In this document: positions 1 through 6,435 of the stretch, piece after piece
How positions within the stretch are numbered: position 1 is the first letter of the stretch
How the letters are laid out: each line of letters begins with the position of its first letter
Program-made: the position numbers and the translations under genes
Assembly (NCBI GenBank): GCA_964429355.1
Contig: CAYSCH010000161.1
Location: forward strand, 1 to 19,304
DNA: 19,304 nucleotides
Origin: JAAYAY01 sp964429355
GTDB lineage: Bacteria > Planctomycetota > Planctomycetia > Pirellulales > Thermoguttaceae
Direction: 5' to 3'
Notes under the pieces: generated by a model
Told to the model about the DNA's origin: nothing
Seen by the model: only the letters and a program-made list of their open reading frames with translations
Database searches by the model: none

Positions 1-155
1 ATGTTCTGGAGCACCGTGTCCGCATCGCGGATGATCTGGTGGCTCCGCTGACCCTTCATGTGCGCCACGAACCCGACACCGCAGCTATCCTTCTCGAAAG
101 CCGGATCGTAAAGGCCGTGTCTGTCGGGGATTCCGGTAAACTGGGGAGTCGTCAT
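1..155 (-). CDS. gltB: Glutamate synthase large subunit, N-terminal fragment (runs off window)
   Basis: Reading the minus strand from the ATG at 155 gives about 51 residues before the window edge. They include the block LYDPAFEKDSCGVGFVAHMK, which I recognise as the start of the large subunit of glutamate synthase (GOGAT). This enzyme transfers the amide nitrogen of glutamine to 2-oxoglutarate in cytoplasmic ammonia assimilation. Cys25 of this reading is the class II glutamine amidotransferase nucleophile; in the family it becomes residue 1 after removal of a short propeptide, and here about 24 residues precede it, a plausible propeptide length. An AAGG stretch lies about 10 bases upstream of the start. 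A promoter candidate at 289-317 points toward it. Only about 3 percent of the usual ~1500-residue protein is visible, so completeness cannot be judged. Confidence 0.9.
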   Translation of the reverse strand, partial: MTTPQFTGIPDRHGLYDPAFEKDSCGVGFVAHMKGQRSHQIIRDADTVLQN

Positions 156-696
156 CCCGTTCAACCTTAATGGATTATTCGCAGGCCAAGCGCAGCGGTC
201 GCGCCTTGCTTCGGAAACCGCCGCGGCTGCCCCTTCAATTATTAACGACACAAATATCGAAAATTTTTAGGATTATCAATGCTAATTAACGATATTCGCC
301 CTTGCGGGTTCTGTCAAGATAACCAGTTCAGGCAAAGATCGCTCCGAACAACAAAACAGGACTTCGACTCTCCAAAATCAACCCCGTGCCGCAAATGATT
401 CTTCTGTAGACACTTACTGATGGTGCCTGGGCAGTGCCACCCGCGAGAACCAAGCCCCGTCATGCGGGTGGTCCAAAAGAAAACCAGTCCGCCCTTCGTG
501 CTGCCCGCCGTGCCGGAAAAGGCCTCACCCGAGGGCGGGACAACGGGATCCTGCTGTAGGATCGCGCCCCTATCGGAAAAAAATAGCAATGCCGAAAATA
601 GTCTGAGGTCAGATCTGGACGGGAATCGTCCTGGACACCCGTGCCGAGATAAGGAAACCGCCCGGTCTGCGGTTCGCCGTTTCGAGGCTGCGCACT
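156..696. other. Gene-free spacer between gltB and the zinc-ribbon gene
   Basis: This stretch of 541 bases holds the gltB promoter and leader. The rest shows no convincing gene: the open frames at 314-589 (minus), 420-734 (plus) and 460-1029 (minus) lack recognisable motifs and domain-like composition. Inverted repeats are visible: CCACCCGC (437-444) with GCGGGTGG (464-471), and GATCCT (547-552) with AGGATC (558-563), the latter a 6-bp stem with a 5-base loop. Confidence 0.6.
289..317 (-). promoter_or_regulatory. Sigma70-type promoter for gltB
   Basis: On the minus strand a perfect -35 hexamer TTGACA (plus coordinates 312-317) is followed after exactly 17 bases by TATCGT (289-294), four of six matches to the -10 consensus. 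The surrounding 237-296 is strikingly AT-rich for this genome. Transcription would start near 282, giving a leader of about 125 bases before the gltB start at 155. The leader contains TTAACGA twice (242-248, 286-292) and the inverted pair AATATCG (253-259) / CGATATT (290-296), which could be a regulator site. The binding role is inference. Confidence 0.6.
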
Positions 697-882
697 ATGG
701 CCATCACATGCCCGAAATGCGGCAAGGGGTTTGACGTCACGCTTTTCCAGTTCGGGCACGCTGTCCGCTGCGAGTGCGGCCAGTGGGTCGAGCTTCAGCG
801 AGGGCACGTCACGGAGGCCCCGCCCCACCATGCCGATCCGCCTCCTGAACCGTGCCCGGAGAACCAGTCGCCCAGGGGATAA
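697..882 (+). CDS. Small CxxC/CxC zinc-ribbon protein
   Basis: This encodes 61 residues. Residues 4-33 carry TCPKC (Cys5, Cys8) and CECG (Cys25, Cys27), the CxxC...CxC spacing of a short zinc ribbon, around a DVTLFQFGHAVRCECGQWV core. After about residue 40 the chain is Pro/His-rich and probably disordered. A GAGG at 684-687 sits nine bases before the ATG, supporting the start. I have an impression of similar short zinc ribbons in Planctomycetes but cannot name a family. A structural or nucleic-acid-binding role is possible; nothing in the sequence fixes one. The gene stands alone, facing the 3' end of the activating-enzyme gene. A small hairpin AGGCT/AGCCT (884-896) directly follows the stop codon. 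Confidence 0.65.
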   Translation: MAITCPKCGKGFDVTLFQFGHAVRCECGQWVELQRGHVTEAPPHHADPPPEPCPENQSPRG

Positions 883-1002
883 TAGGCTGACAGCCTGAAA
901 CACGGCCATCGCCGCCTGGGTTAACCATGCCTGCGGCTCGACCATCACGCTTAAGCACTCCCCTGTACTACTAACCTCAAAGATCGTGAAGTTCTTCACA
1001 AA

Positions 1003-1076
1003 GACTCGCGACCATCGGGAGCAGACCATCTCAGTTCGAGCGGTAGCTCGTATTGGTTGGCGGCCCTGCCGCCCTG
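1003..1076. repeat. Dispersed hairpin repeat, copy A
   Basis: This is related to 7173-7268. Both copies share CGGGAGCAG, CCAT-TCAG and an identical CGAGC-GGTA-GCTCG hairpin (here 1037-1050), then CGGCCCTGCCG. Copy A lacks the extra hairpin segment present in copy B. It lies directly downstream of the activating-enzyme stop codon and could act in transcript 3' ends, which is inference. Confidence 0.65.
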
Positions 1077-1081
1077 TGCTA

Positions 1082-1987
1082 TCATCCCACGACCTTGACC
1101 CCCTGTTTTTTCAGATACTCGTTCCACGACCGGACCGTTTCGGGACTGGGCGGTTTCGCCGTTTCGGGCAGGGCTGTGGTGAGTCCGAACCGCTTCAGCT
1201 TCGCCCGCCAAAGGTCGTAGTACGGCAGCAGTTCCACGCCCTCCAGTTTGGGCAATTGCCGGGCCAGAGCGACAATCCCATCCAGGTGGTCTGTGCGGGC
1301 GTTGTACTGGGGGACCATGGGACAGCGGAGCAGGATCTTCGCACCGGCCCCGTGCAGCCGCCGCAAATTGGCAAGAATCTCGGAATTCCAGAAACCCGTG
1401 AACTTCTGGTGCAGGCGCGGATCGGTCTCCTTGTAGTCGTAGAGCCACAGGTCCACCAGCGGCAGCAAGCGATCGATTGTCTTCCACTCGACGAGCCCCG
1501 ACGTCTCCACGCAGATAGAAAGTCCTTCCGCCTTGGCAGTGCTGACCAGGTCAAAGGCGAAATCGCCCTGCATGAGCGGCTCGCCGCCGGAAAGGGTGAT
1601 GCCGCCGCCGGACTGGGCATAATAGGCCTCGTCGCGCAGCACGACCTCGAGCACCTGCCGCACCGTCATGTCTCGGCCGACGATCTCCAGGGCCTGGGAA
1701 TCGCACACCTCCGCACACTTGCCACAAACCGTGCACCGGCTGCGATCGATCTGCGGCTTGCCGTCCGCGCCGGCACTCAGGGCGCCCCCGGGGCAAAGAG
1801 CCCGACACGCACCGCAGCCAATGCACTTCTCCGGCAGCCACGAGAGCGAAGGCTCCGGCGCGATGCTCTCCGGATTGCCGCACCAGACACAGCGCAAGGG
1901 ACAACCCTTGAAAAACACCGTCGTCCGGATCCCCGGCCCATCGTGGATCGAGAATCGCTGAATATTGAACACACGGCCGGTTGTCAT
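1082..1987 (-). CDS. Glycyl radical enzyme activating enzyme (radical SAM)
   Basis: This encodes 301 residues. The start MTTGRVFNIQRFSIHDGPGI and FFKGCPLRCVWC are diagnostic of the pyruvate-formate-lyase-activating-enzyme family. Cys29, Cys33 and Cys36 form the CxxxCxxC motif that holds the S-adenosylmethionine-cleaving [4Fe-4S] cluster. Two ferredoxin-type CxxCxxCxxxC sets follow (Cys55/58/61/65 and Cys85/88/91/95), as in activases of non-PFL1 glycyl radical enzymes. SGGEP at 133-137 is the SAM-binding motif. The protein would abstract a hydrogen from a glycine of its partner, almost certainly the enzyme encoded just upstream on the same strand (stop at 2047). The intergenic stretch includes 10 N, so the true spacing is unknown. 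No clear ribosome-binding site is visible before the ATG at 1987, suggesting translational coupling or loss in the gap. The substrate-specific name cannot be read from this gene. Confidence 0.93.
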   Translation of the reverse strand: MTTGRVFNIQRFSIHDGPGIRTTVFFKGCPLRCVWCGNPESIAPEPSLSWLPEKCIGCGACRALCPGGALSAGADGKPQIDRSRCTVCGKCAEVCDSQALEIVGRDMTVRQVLEVVLRDEAYYAQSGGGITLSGGEPLMQGDFAFDLVSTAKAEGLSICVETSGLVEWKTIDRLLPLVDLWLYDYKETDPRLHQKFTGFWNSEILANLRRLHGAGAKILLRCPMVPQYNARTDHLDGIVALARQLPKLEGVELLPYYDLWRAKLKRFGLTTALPETAKPPSPETVRSWNEYLKKQGVKVVG

Positions 1988-2017
1988 GGTCGAGTTCCGA
2001 GTGGGCCGCTGGGGTCG

Positions 2018-2027
2018 NNNNNNNNNN
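2018..2027. other. Assembly gap (10 N) between the GRE and activase genes
   Basis: Ten N are placed between two contigs; the number is probably a placeholder. Both flanking reading frames are complete (stop at 2047-2049, start at 1985-1987 on the minus strand), so no gene is visibly broken. The real intergenic length, and anything small inside it, is unknown. Confidence 0.9.
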
Positions 2028-2046
2028 CCCCCAGCTTCATGGTTGA

Positions 2047-4467
2047 TCACTGGTGCTCCGTCCGGGCGATGATGTCCTCCTGCATCTCCGGCGTGAGATT
2101 GACGAAGAACTCGCTGAAGCCGGCCACCCGCACCACCAGATCGCGATAGGCGTCGGGGTCCTTCTGGGCCTTGCGCAATGTTGCCGTATCGACCACGTTG
2201 ATCTGCAACTCCTGACCACCGTTCTGAAAGTAGACATTGAGCATGGCCCGCAGCTTGGTTCGCTGGGCGCGGTCGATGATCATGCCCGAGTGGAAGCGGA
2301 TGTTGGCCTGGTAGCCGCACTGCCAACTCTTGGCCCCGTCGAGCTTCGCGATCGAGTTGAGTAGCGCCGTGGGCCCGCTTCGTTCGCAGCCCACGGAGGC
2401 GGCCACCGAACTGGCCAGGGGCGTACCCTTGAGCCGGCCGTCGGGAGTCGCCGGCGTGACAAGCCCTGTTTTGACCGCACCCGACCTGACAACGTGACTG
2501 CTGCCAAAGGGACTGCCGTCGCGAGGGTCTTTGCAGATCTCTTGGATCGGCTCATCCCGCATTCGCTCCACCCGCCGGATGATATCGTCGAGCTGCGGAT
2601 CGTCGTTGCCGTGTTTGGGAGCGGCCAGCAGTTTGGCACGGAGGCGCTCGTGACCTTCGAAACTGGCACTGCAGGCCACGGCGACTTCATCCAGCGTGGC
2701 TTCCTTTTTCTCGTAGACAACCTCGCGGATGGCGGCCAAGGCGTCCACGGCATTGGCAAAGGCGATGCCGCCACAGGAAAGGATGTTGTACTTTGTGCCG
2801 GCCGTCATGTCCTGCGCCTTGTCGACACACCCGTCGAAGAAACACGACGTCAACGGAGTCTGCCCCCATCGCATCTGGGCCTGCAGATCCTTCATGCCGT
2901 TCTCGTAGGTTCTTTTGAGCGCCGATCGCATATAGGCCGCCACGGCATCCGAAAACTGATCGAAGCTCGTTAATTCCGTCACGGGCGGGGCAACCTTGTG
3001 CCACTTCCATTGCCCGCCATACCCCTTCCCGCTGGTGAGTGCGGCCTCGATGGCATTGAGGTAGTTGACATGGGCTCCCGGGTTGTAGTACATCTGCCCC
3101 GGGATGGCCAGCTCGTTGCAGCCGACGGCAATGTAGTTGAAGGCGTCGCGCTGGTCGACTCCCAGCTCCACGAGGGCCGCGGGCACCGACTTGTCGTTCC
3201 AGATCATCGGAAAACAGGTGCTTCGCTCCAGCCGCGACAGGCAAAAGTCGAAAAACTCCTGGTCGATCTCTGCATGCCAGCGGATCCACACCAGCGGCTC
3301 CGGCAAGGTCAGGTTGGTGGCCCCTTCCACAAACAACCACGAGAGCCGGTTGGTCAAATCGCGGCCTTCAGGCGTCGAGCCCCCCAGGCAGAACCCTTGC
3401 GTCAGGTGATGCTCCGAACCCCAGAAGTTGTTGTCGTACATCTTCAGCACGAAGTTCTCGGCTAGCCGCAACACCTCGTCGTCGTCGATCCGGCCGGCCT
3501 TCTTGTCGGCCACGTAGTAGGGATAGAGGAGTTGATCGATGTGGTCCGGTGTGCACGAATAACCGTGCCCCTCGATGTGGATCGCCTGGTGAGCAAACCA
3601 CACCAGTTGCATCGCCTCGCGGAATGTTTCGGGCGGCGCCGTGGCCGCCTTGGCGGCAATCCGCGACATCTCCCGCAGGTCGGCAGCACGGGCCGTGTCC
3701 TGACACAGGTCAGCCTCGTGCGACAGAAACTCGCCGTAACGCCGCACCCACGACGATAAACCGATCAGACCGTGTTCGGCAGCCTGCAGAAACGCCTGCT
3801 TCTCCCCATCGGTCTCCTCCTTCTGACGATTGCGGACTCGATCGAGCATTCCGCCGAGGCCAACCCGCAGTAGCTCGCCGTAACTGGGACTGAGGTGTCC
3901 CTGGCACGAGATCATCTTGTATTGAGCCCCCGTCGGCAACTCGTCGTGGCTCTCGACGGGCTTCTGACCCAGGATCTCGGTCCGGTACATTCCCCACAGG
4001 TTGCGGTTCTTCCAGTAGTCGCGAATCTCCTCCGGAACCTGACCCTTGAGATACCCTTCGCGGTGGGGCGCCTCCCCCGTGTAGATCGTGTTTTCGGCGA
4101 TTCCAAGCTCCACAAACACCGGCATCGCCCCGGGTGTCTCCGAAATCGATCCGGCGATCCGGTCATGGTCGCGGAGGTAGAGAGGCACCGTTTCAAAATA
4201 CTCCCGCAAGGCCAGCCCCTTGCGGACAATCCACGGCATCTGCTCCGTTTTCTGAAACACCTCCGTGTAGACCTTCGCGCGATCGAGCGCGACACGCAGG
4301 GCCCCGTGGATGATCTCGCCCCGTAGGGCTGCCATGTCGGCGTTGGCTGTGGTCACCGGACCGATCGGCGTCCCACCGTCGCCCCAGGCACGTGCGGCGC
4401 TCGCCCCCACCGAAGCCCCCATCACAGCCATGAACCGGCGACGAGTAACTCCGCTTCCAGGTTCCAT
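2047..4467 (-). CDS. Glycyl radical enzyme (PFL-like) with apparent Tat signal peptide
   Basis: This encodes 806 residues. The C-terminus is canonical for glycyl radical enzymes: INVVDTATLRKAQ, then YRDLVVRVAGFSEFFVNL, placing the radical glycine at Gly783. The thiyl cysteine is Cys450 in YIAVGCNELAIPG; the glutamate two residues later (Glu452) matches the C-x-E arrangement of dehydratase/lyase members, but the usual V-E-P or V-E-T context is replaced by N-E-L. FEGHERLRAKLLAAPKHGND and TALLNSIAKLDG are further family blocks. The N-terminus reads TRRRFMAVMGASVGASAARA (residues 8-27), a Tat-type n/h/c pattern with possible cleavage after Ala27. The start is favoured by a strong GAGGAG seven bases before the ATG at 4467; the next in-frame Met (45) has no such site. 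The activase gene follows. Substrate unknown: CNEL is not a motif I can match to choline, glycerol, hydroxyproline, isethionate or arylacetate enzymes. Family membership is near certain; export is inferred. Confidence 0.93.
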   Translation of the reverse strand: MEPGSGVTRRRFMAVMGASVGASAARAWGDGGTPIGPVTTANADMAALRGEIIHGALRVALDRAKVYTEVFQKTEQMPWIVRKGLALREYFETVPLYLRDHDRIAGSISETPGAMPVFVELGIAENTIYTGEAPHREGYLKGQVPEEIRDYWKNRNLWGMYRTEILGQKPVESHDELPTGAQYKMISCQGHLSPSYGELLRVGLGGMLDRVRNRQKEETDGEKQAFLQAAEHGLIGLSSWVRRYGEFLSHEADLCQDTARAADLREMSRIAAKAATAPPETFREAMQLVWFAHQAIHIEGHGYSCTPDHIDQLLYPYYVADKKAGRIDDDEVLRLAENFVLKMYDNNFWGSEHHLTQGFCLGGSTPEGRDLTNRLSWLFVEGATNLTLPEPLVWIRWHAEIDQEFFDFCLSRLERSTCFPMIWNDKSVPAALVELGVDQRDAFNYIAVGCNELAIPGQMYYNPGAHVNYLNAIEAALTSGKGYGGQWKWHKVAPPVTELTSFDQFSDAVAAYMRSALKRTYENGMKDLQAQMRWGQTPLTSCFFDGCVDKAQDMTAGTKYNILSCGGIAFANAVDALAAIREVVYEKKEATLDEVAVACSASFEGHERLRAKLLAAPKHGNDDPQLDDIIRRVERMRDEPIQEICKDPRDGSPFGSSHVVRSGAVKTGLVTPATPDGRLKGTPLASSVAASVGCERSGPTALLNSIAKLDGAKSWQCGYQANIRFHSGMIIDRAQRTKLRAMLNVYFQNGGQELQINVVDTATLRKAQKDPDAYRDLVVRVAGFSEFFVNLTPEMQEDIIARTEHQ

Positions 4468-4812
4468 GGAATGCTCCTCAAACCAACGTAGCTGAAGTCG
4501 CCAGACTTTGGCCCGCAACCCGAATTGAAGTCGCAACCCGCAGCCGAAGTCGCCAGACTTTGGCCCAACTCACCTCCCATCTCCGCACTCCAAGAGGCCA
4601 TTCTAGCCGATCTCAAGACACCTGCACCACCGGCAGCCTCTGGGCTGACGCCGATTCCGGCGTCCCTTTCAGGCCCCTGCACGGGAGACACGCAAATTCT
4701 CCGGCCGCGCCCGTGGCGCCGGGCGGTTTTGAGAAGGCCCTTCAGGCGTGCTACAATAGCCCTCGCCTGCGGGACCCGAAACGACGAAACGGACTTCAGC
4801 CATGGGATACCG
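4468..4812. other. Divergent intergenic region between the GRE and RNase HII-like genes
   Basis: This stretch of 345 bases separates two divergent genes and must contain both promoters, but I see no strong -35/-10 pair. Its notable content is the direct repeat at 4491-4566, listed separately. No small gene is supported. Confidence 0.5.
4491..4566. repeat. Direct repeat GAAGTCGCCAGACTTTGG, two copies 52 bp apart
   Basis: A 24-bp unit occurs at 4491-4514 and 4543-4566 with one mismatch (GCT versus GCC at the third base). A shorter GAAGTCGC plus duplicated CAACCCG lies between them, so the block resembles a decayed tandem array of period about 52. It sits 24 bases upstream of the GRE start. It could be a regulator site or a dispersed genomic repeat. 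Confidence 0.7.
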
Positions 4813-5769
4813 ATGTCGTACCTGATCGCGACCGACGAAGCGGGGCTCGGACCCAACCTGGGACCGCTCGTCGTTTCCGCCACCGTCTGGGAGCTGCCGG
4901 ACGGGGCAGCGCCGGCAGACCTGTTCGATCTGCTGAGCGATTCCGTCGTGCCCTCGGCGGCCGAGGCAGACGAAAAACGATTCGCCGTGGCCGACTCGAA
5001 ACAGCTCTACAAATCGGGAGGCACGAAGGACCATCTCGAACGGGGAGTTCTCGTCGCCCTCCGCGCGCTCGAGCGGCCGGCGGCGACCTGGCGGGCCTTG
5101 TTCGACACGCTCGATCCATGGTCGCGCCAGTACCGCCAGTCCATCCCGTGGTACGCACATTACGACGAATCGATTCCGCTCGACGTCACCGTCGACGAAC
5201 TGGACGCCCTCTGCCGGCAGTTCCTCCTCGTGAACCAGCGCCAAGGCATCCGCCTTCTCGACATGCAAAGCCGGGTCGTCTATTCGCCCGAGTTCAATCG
5301 CCGCCTCGCGTCTTGCGGCAAGGGTGAACTTCTCTCCTCCGTCACTCTCGGACTGGCGGCGGAACTCGCCGCCCCGCTCCAAGGCGCGATCTCCATCGTC
5401 TGCGATAAGCACGGCGGCCGGAACCGCTATGCCAACCTCCTTGCGGCCCATTTCCCCGACTGCTTCATCGAAATTCACGGAGAGGGACGCGAACTGAGCG
5501 CCTACGCCTTTGGAGGCCCCGAAAAACGGATCAACGCCTGCTTCCGCACACGGGCAGAAAGCCTGCTGGCCGTTGCCCTCGCTTCAATGGTCTCCAAGTA
5601 CCTCCGCGAGCATTCCATGCGGGCCTTCAACCGCTTCTGGTCCAACCACGTGCCCGACCTCCGCCCAACCGCCGGCTACCCGGAAGACGCCAAACGCTTC
5701 ATGAAAGACATTGCCGACGGGCGGCGCCGATTGGCAATCGACGACGAACTCCTCTGGAGACGGAAGTGA
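4813..5769 (+). CDS. Divergent RNase HII-like protein
   Basis: This encodes 318 residues. The start IATDEAGLGPNLGPLVVSA matches the DEAGxGPxxGP block of ribonuclease HII, giving Asp8 and Glu9. DSKQL (61-65) matches the DSKKL block. Asp198 (VCDKHGG) would be the third metal ligand. ALASMVSKYLRE (255-266) matches the ASIxAKxxRD block, with Glu266 where RNase HII has Asp. LRPTAGYPEDAKRF (283-296) mirrors its substrate-binding GYxT/xH segment. Between the second and third blocks there are about 130 residues against roughly 90 in ordinary enzymes, hence a longer protein (about 200 is usual). It may cleave RNA in RNA/DNA hybrids or be a specialised relative. The ATG at 4813 was chosen because the conserved core begins five residues later; upstream frame sequence is not protein-like. 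Only a weak GGGA precedes it. Confidence 0.72.
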   Translation: MSYLIATDEAGLGPNLGPLVVSATVWELPDGAAPADLFDLLSDSVVPSAAEADEKRFAVADSKQLYKSGGTKDHLERGVLVALRALERPAATWRALFDTLDPWSRQYRQSIPWYAHYDESIPLDVTVDELDALCRQFLLVNQRQGIRLLDMQSRVVYSPEFNRRLASCGKGELLSSVTLGLAAELAAPLQGAISIVCDKHGGRNRYANLLAAHFPDCFIEIHGEGRELSAYAFGGPEKRINACFRTRAESLLAVALASMVSKYLREHSMRAFNRFWSNHVPDLRPTAGYPEDAKRFMKDIADGRRRLAIDDELLWRRK

Positions 5770-5964
5770 ACGGTGGTCCGGAAAACCAGCGCTCGACTCC
5801 CAGAGGTTGTGTCTCCAGCCCGCTTCAAACACAAGATACAGTGGATCGCCCCACTTTCAGATAGCCCGATTGCCCACCAATCCGGCCGCATTGGCCTTGA
5901 CCGCCATTGGGCCGGCAGCTATCGTCCCCCTCCACCTTCAAACGTGCCGGGCGGAGAGTTCCCT

Positions 5965-6192
5965 ATGCAGAATCGATGGAGTATCGCTGGAATGGCGGGC
6001 GTTCTTTGCCTGGTCGGCTCTCTCGGTTGCATCACCACAACTCCCACCCCGCCACCCCCCGGCTATTGCATTCCGTACTGCCCTCCTACCGCCTACCAAC
6101 CTCCCCCCGGCACCGTTCCCCCAACCACCATGCCGACCAATCCCTGCGGCCCCTGCGTGCAAGGCTGGCGACCGGCCACAACTCCTCCCTGA
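5965..6192 (+). CDS. Small Pro/Cys-rich putative lipoprotein
   Basis: This encodes 75 residues. Residues 5-21 form a hydrophobic signal segment ending GSLGC, so Cys22 could be a lipidated residue, although the -3 position is Ser rather than the preferred Leu. The mature part is low-complexity, rich in Pro and Thr (TPTPPPPGYC, YQPPPGTVPP), with Cys pairs at YCIPYC and PCGPC. GGAGAG at 5953-5958 lies six bases before the ATG, a good ribosome-binding site that decides the start. It follows the RNase HII-like gene by 195 bases. No enzymatic domain is visible; a short cell-surface or periplasmic lipoprotein is the best description. Confidence 0.6.
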   Translation: MQNRWSIAGMAGVLCLVGSLGCITTTPTPPPPGYCIPYCPPTAYQPPPGTVPPTTMPTNPCGPCVQGWRPATTPP

Positions 6193-6198
6193 GCTGGC

Positions 6199-6431
6199 CC
6201 TCGCCCCGCCCTCGGCAACCCCTCCACCGACCCACCACGCGCATGATAGCCGCGTGGGCTTGCCCCGCGCTCCGTTCCCATCACCACCGACACCCATCAC
6301 GCATGATAGCCGCGTGGGCTTGCCCCGCGCTCGGTAACCCCTCCACCGACACTCGACCTCCCGATCGCCCCGCCCTCGGTAACCCCTCCACCGACACTCG
6401 CCCCTCCCGATCGCCCCGTGGGCTTGCCCGC
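6199..6431. repeat. Tandem/degenerate repeat field with two unit types
   Basis: Two repeated modules alternate. Module Y (GCATGATAGCCGCGTGGGCT followed by TGCCCCGCGCT) occurs at 6241-6271 and 6301-6331, exactly 60 bp apart, with a truncated GTGGGCTTGCCC at 6418-6429. Module X (CTCGGYAACCCCTCCACCGA) occurs at 6211-6230, 6330-6349 and 6375-6394, the last two followed by CCTCCCGATCGCCCCG. The block fills the space between the lipoprotein and glycosylase genes, which converge here. The module Y core recurs at 19197-19300. Confidence 0.85.
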
Positions 6432-6435
6432 AATT

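Noticed and set aside
884..896. Hairpin AGGCT/AGCCT right after the zinc-ribbon stop as a terminator.
   Set aside because: Only five base pairs and no T run follows.
460..1029. A 189-codon minus-strand frame across the zinc-ribbon gene.
   Set aside because: No motif, Arg-rich composition typical of shadow frames, and it overlaps the better supported small zinc-ribbon gene.
4333..4467. A downstream start (Met45) for the GRE that would remove the Tat signal.
   Set aside because: No ribosome-binding site precedes Met45, while the ATG at 4467 has a strong GAGGAG at ideal spacing and the encoded N-terminus has a coherent signal-peptide pattern.
6199..6431. The repeat field was considered as a CRISPR array because of the regular 60-bp period.
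   Set aside because: Only two full copies of one unit, intervening sequence is itself another repeated module, and no cas genes are present.
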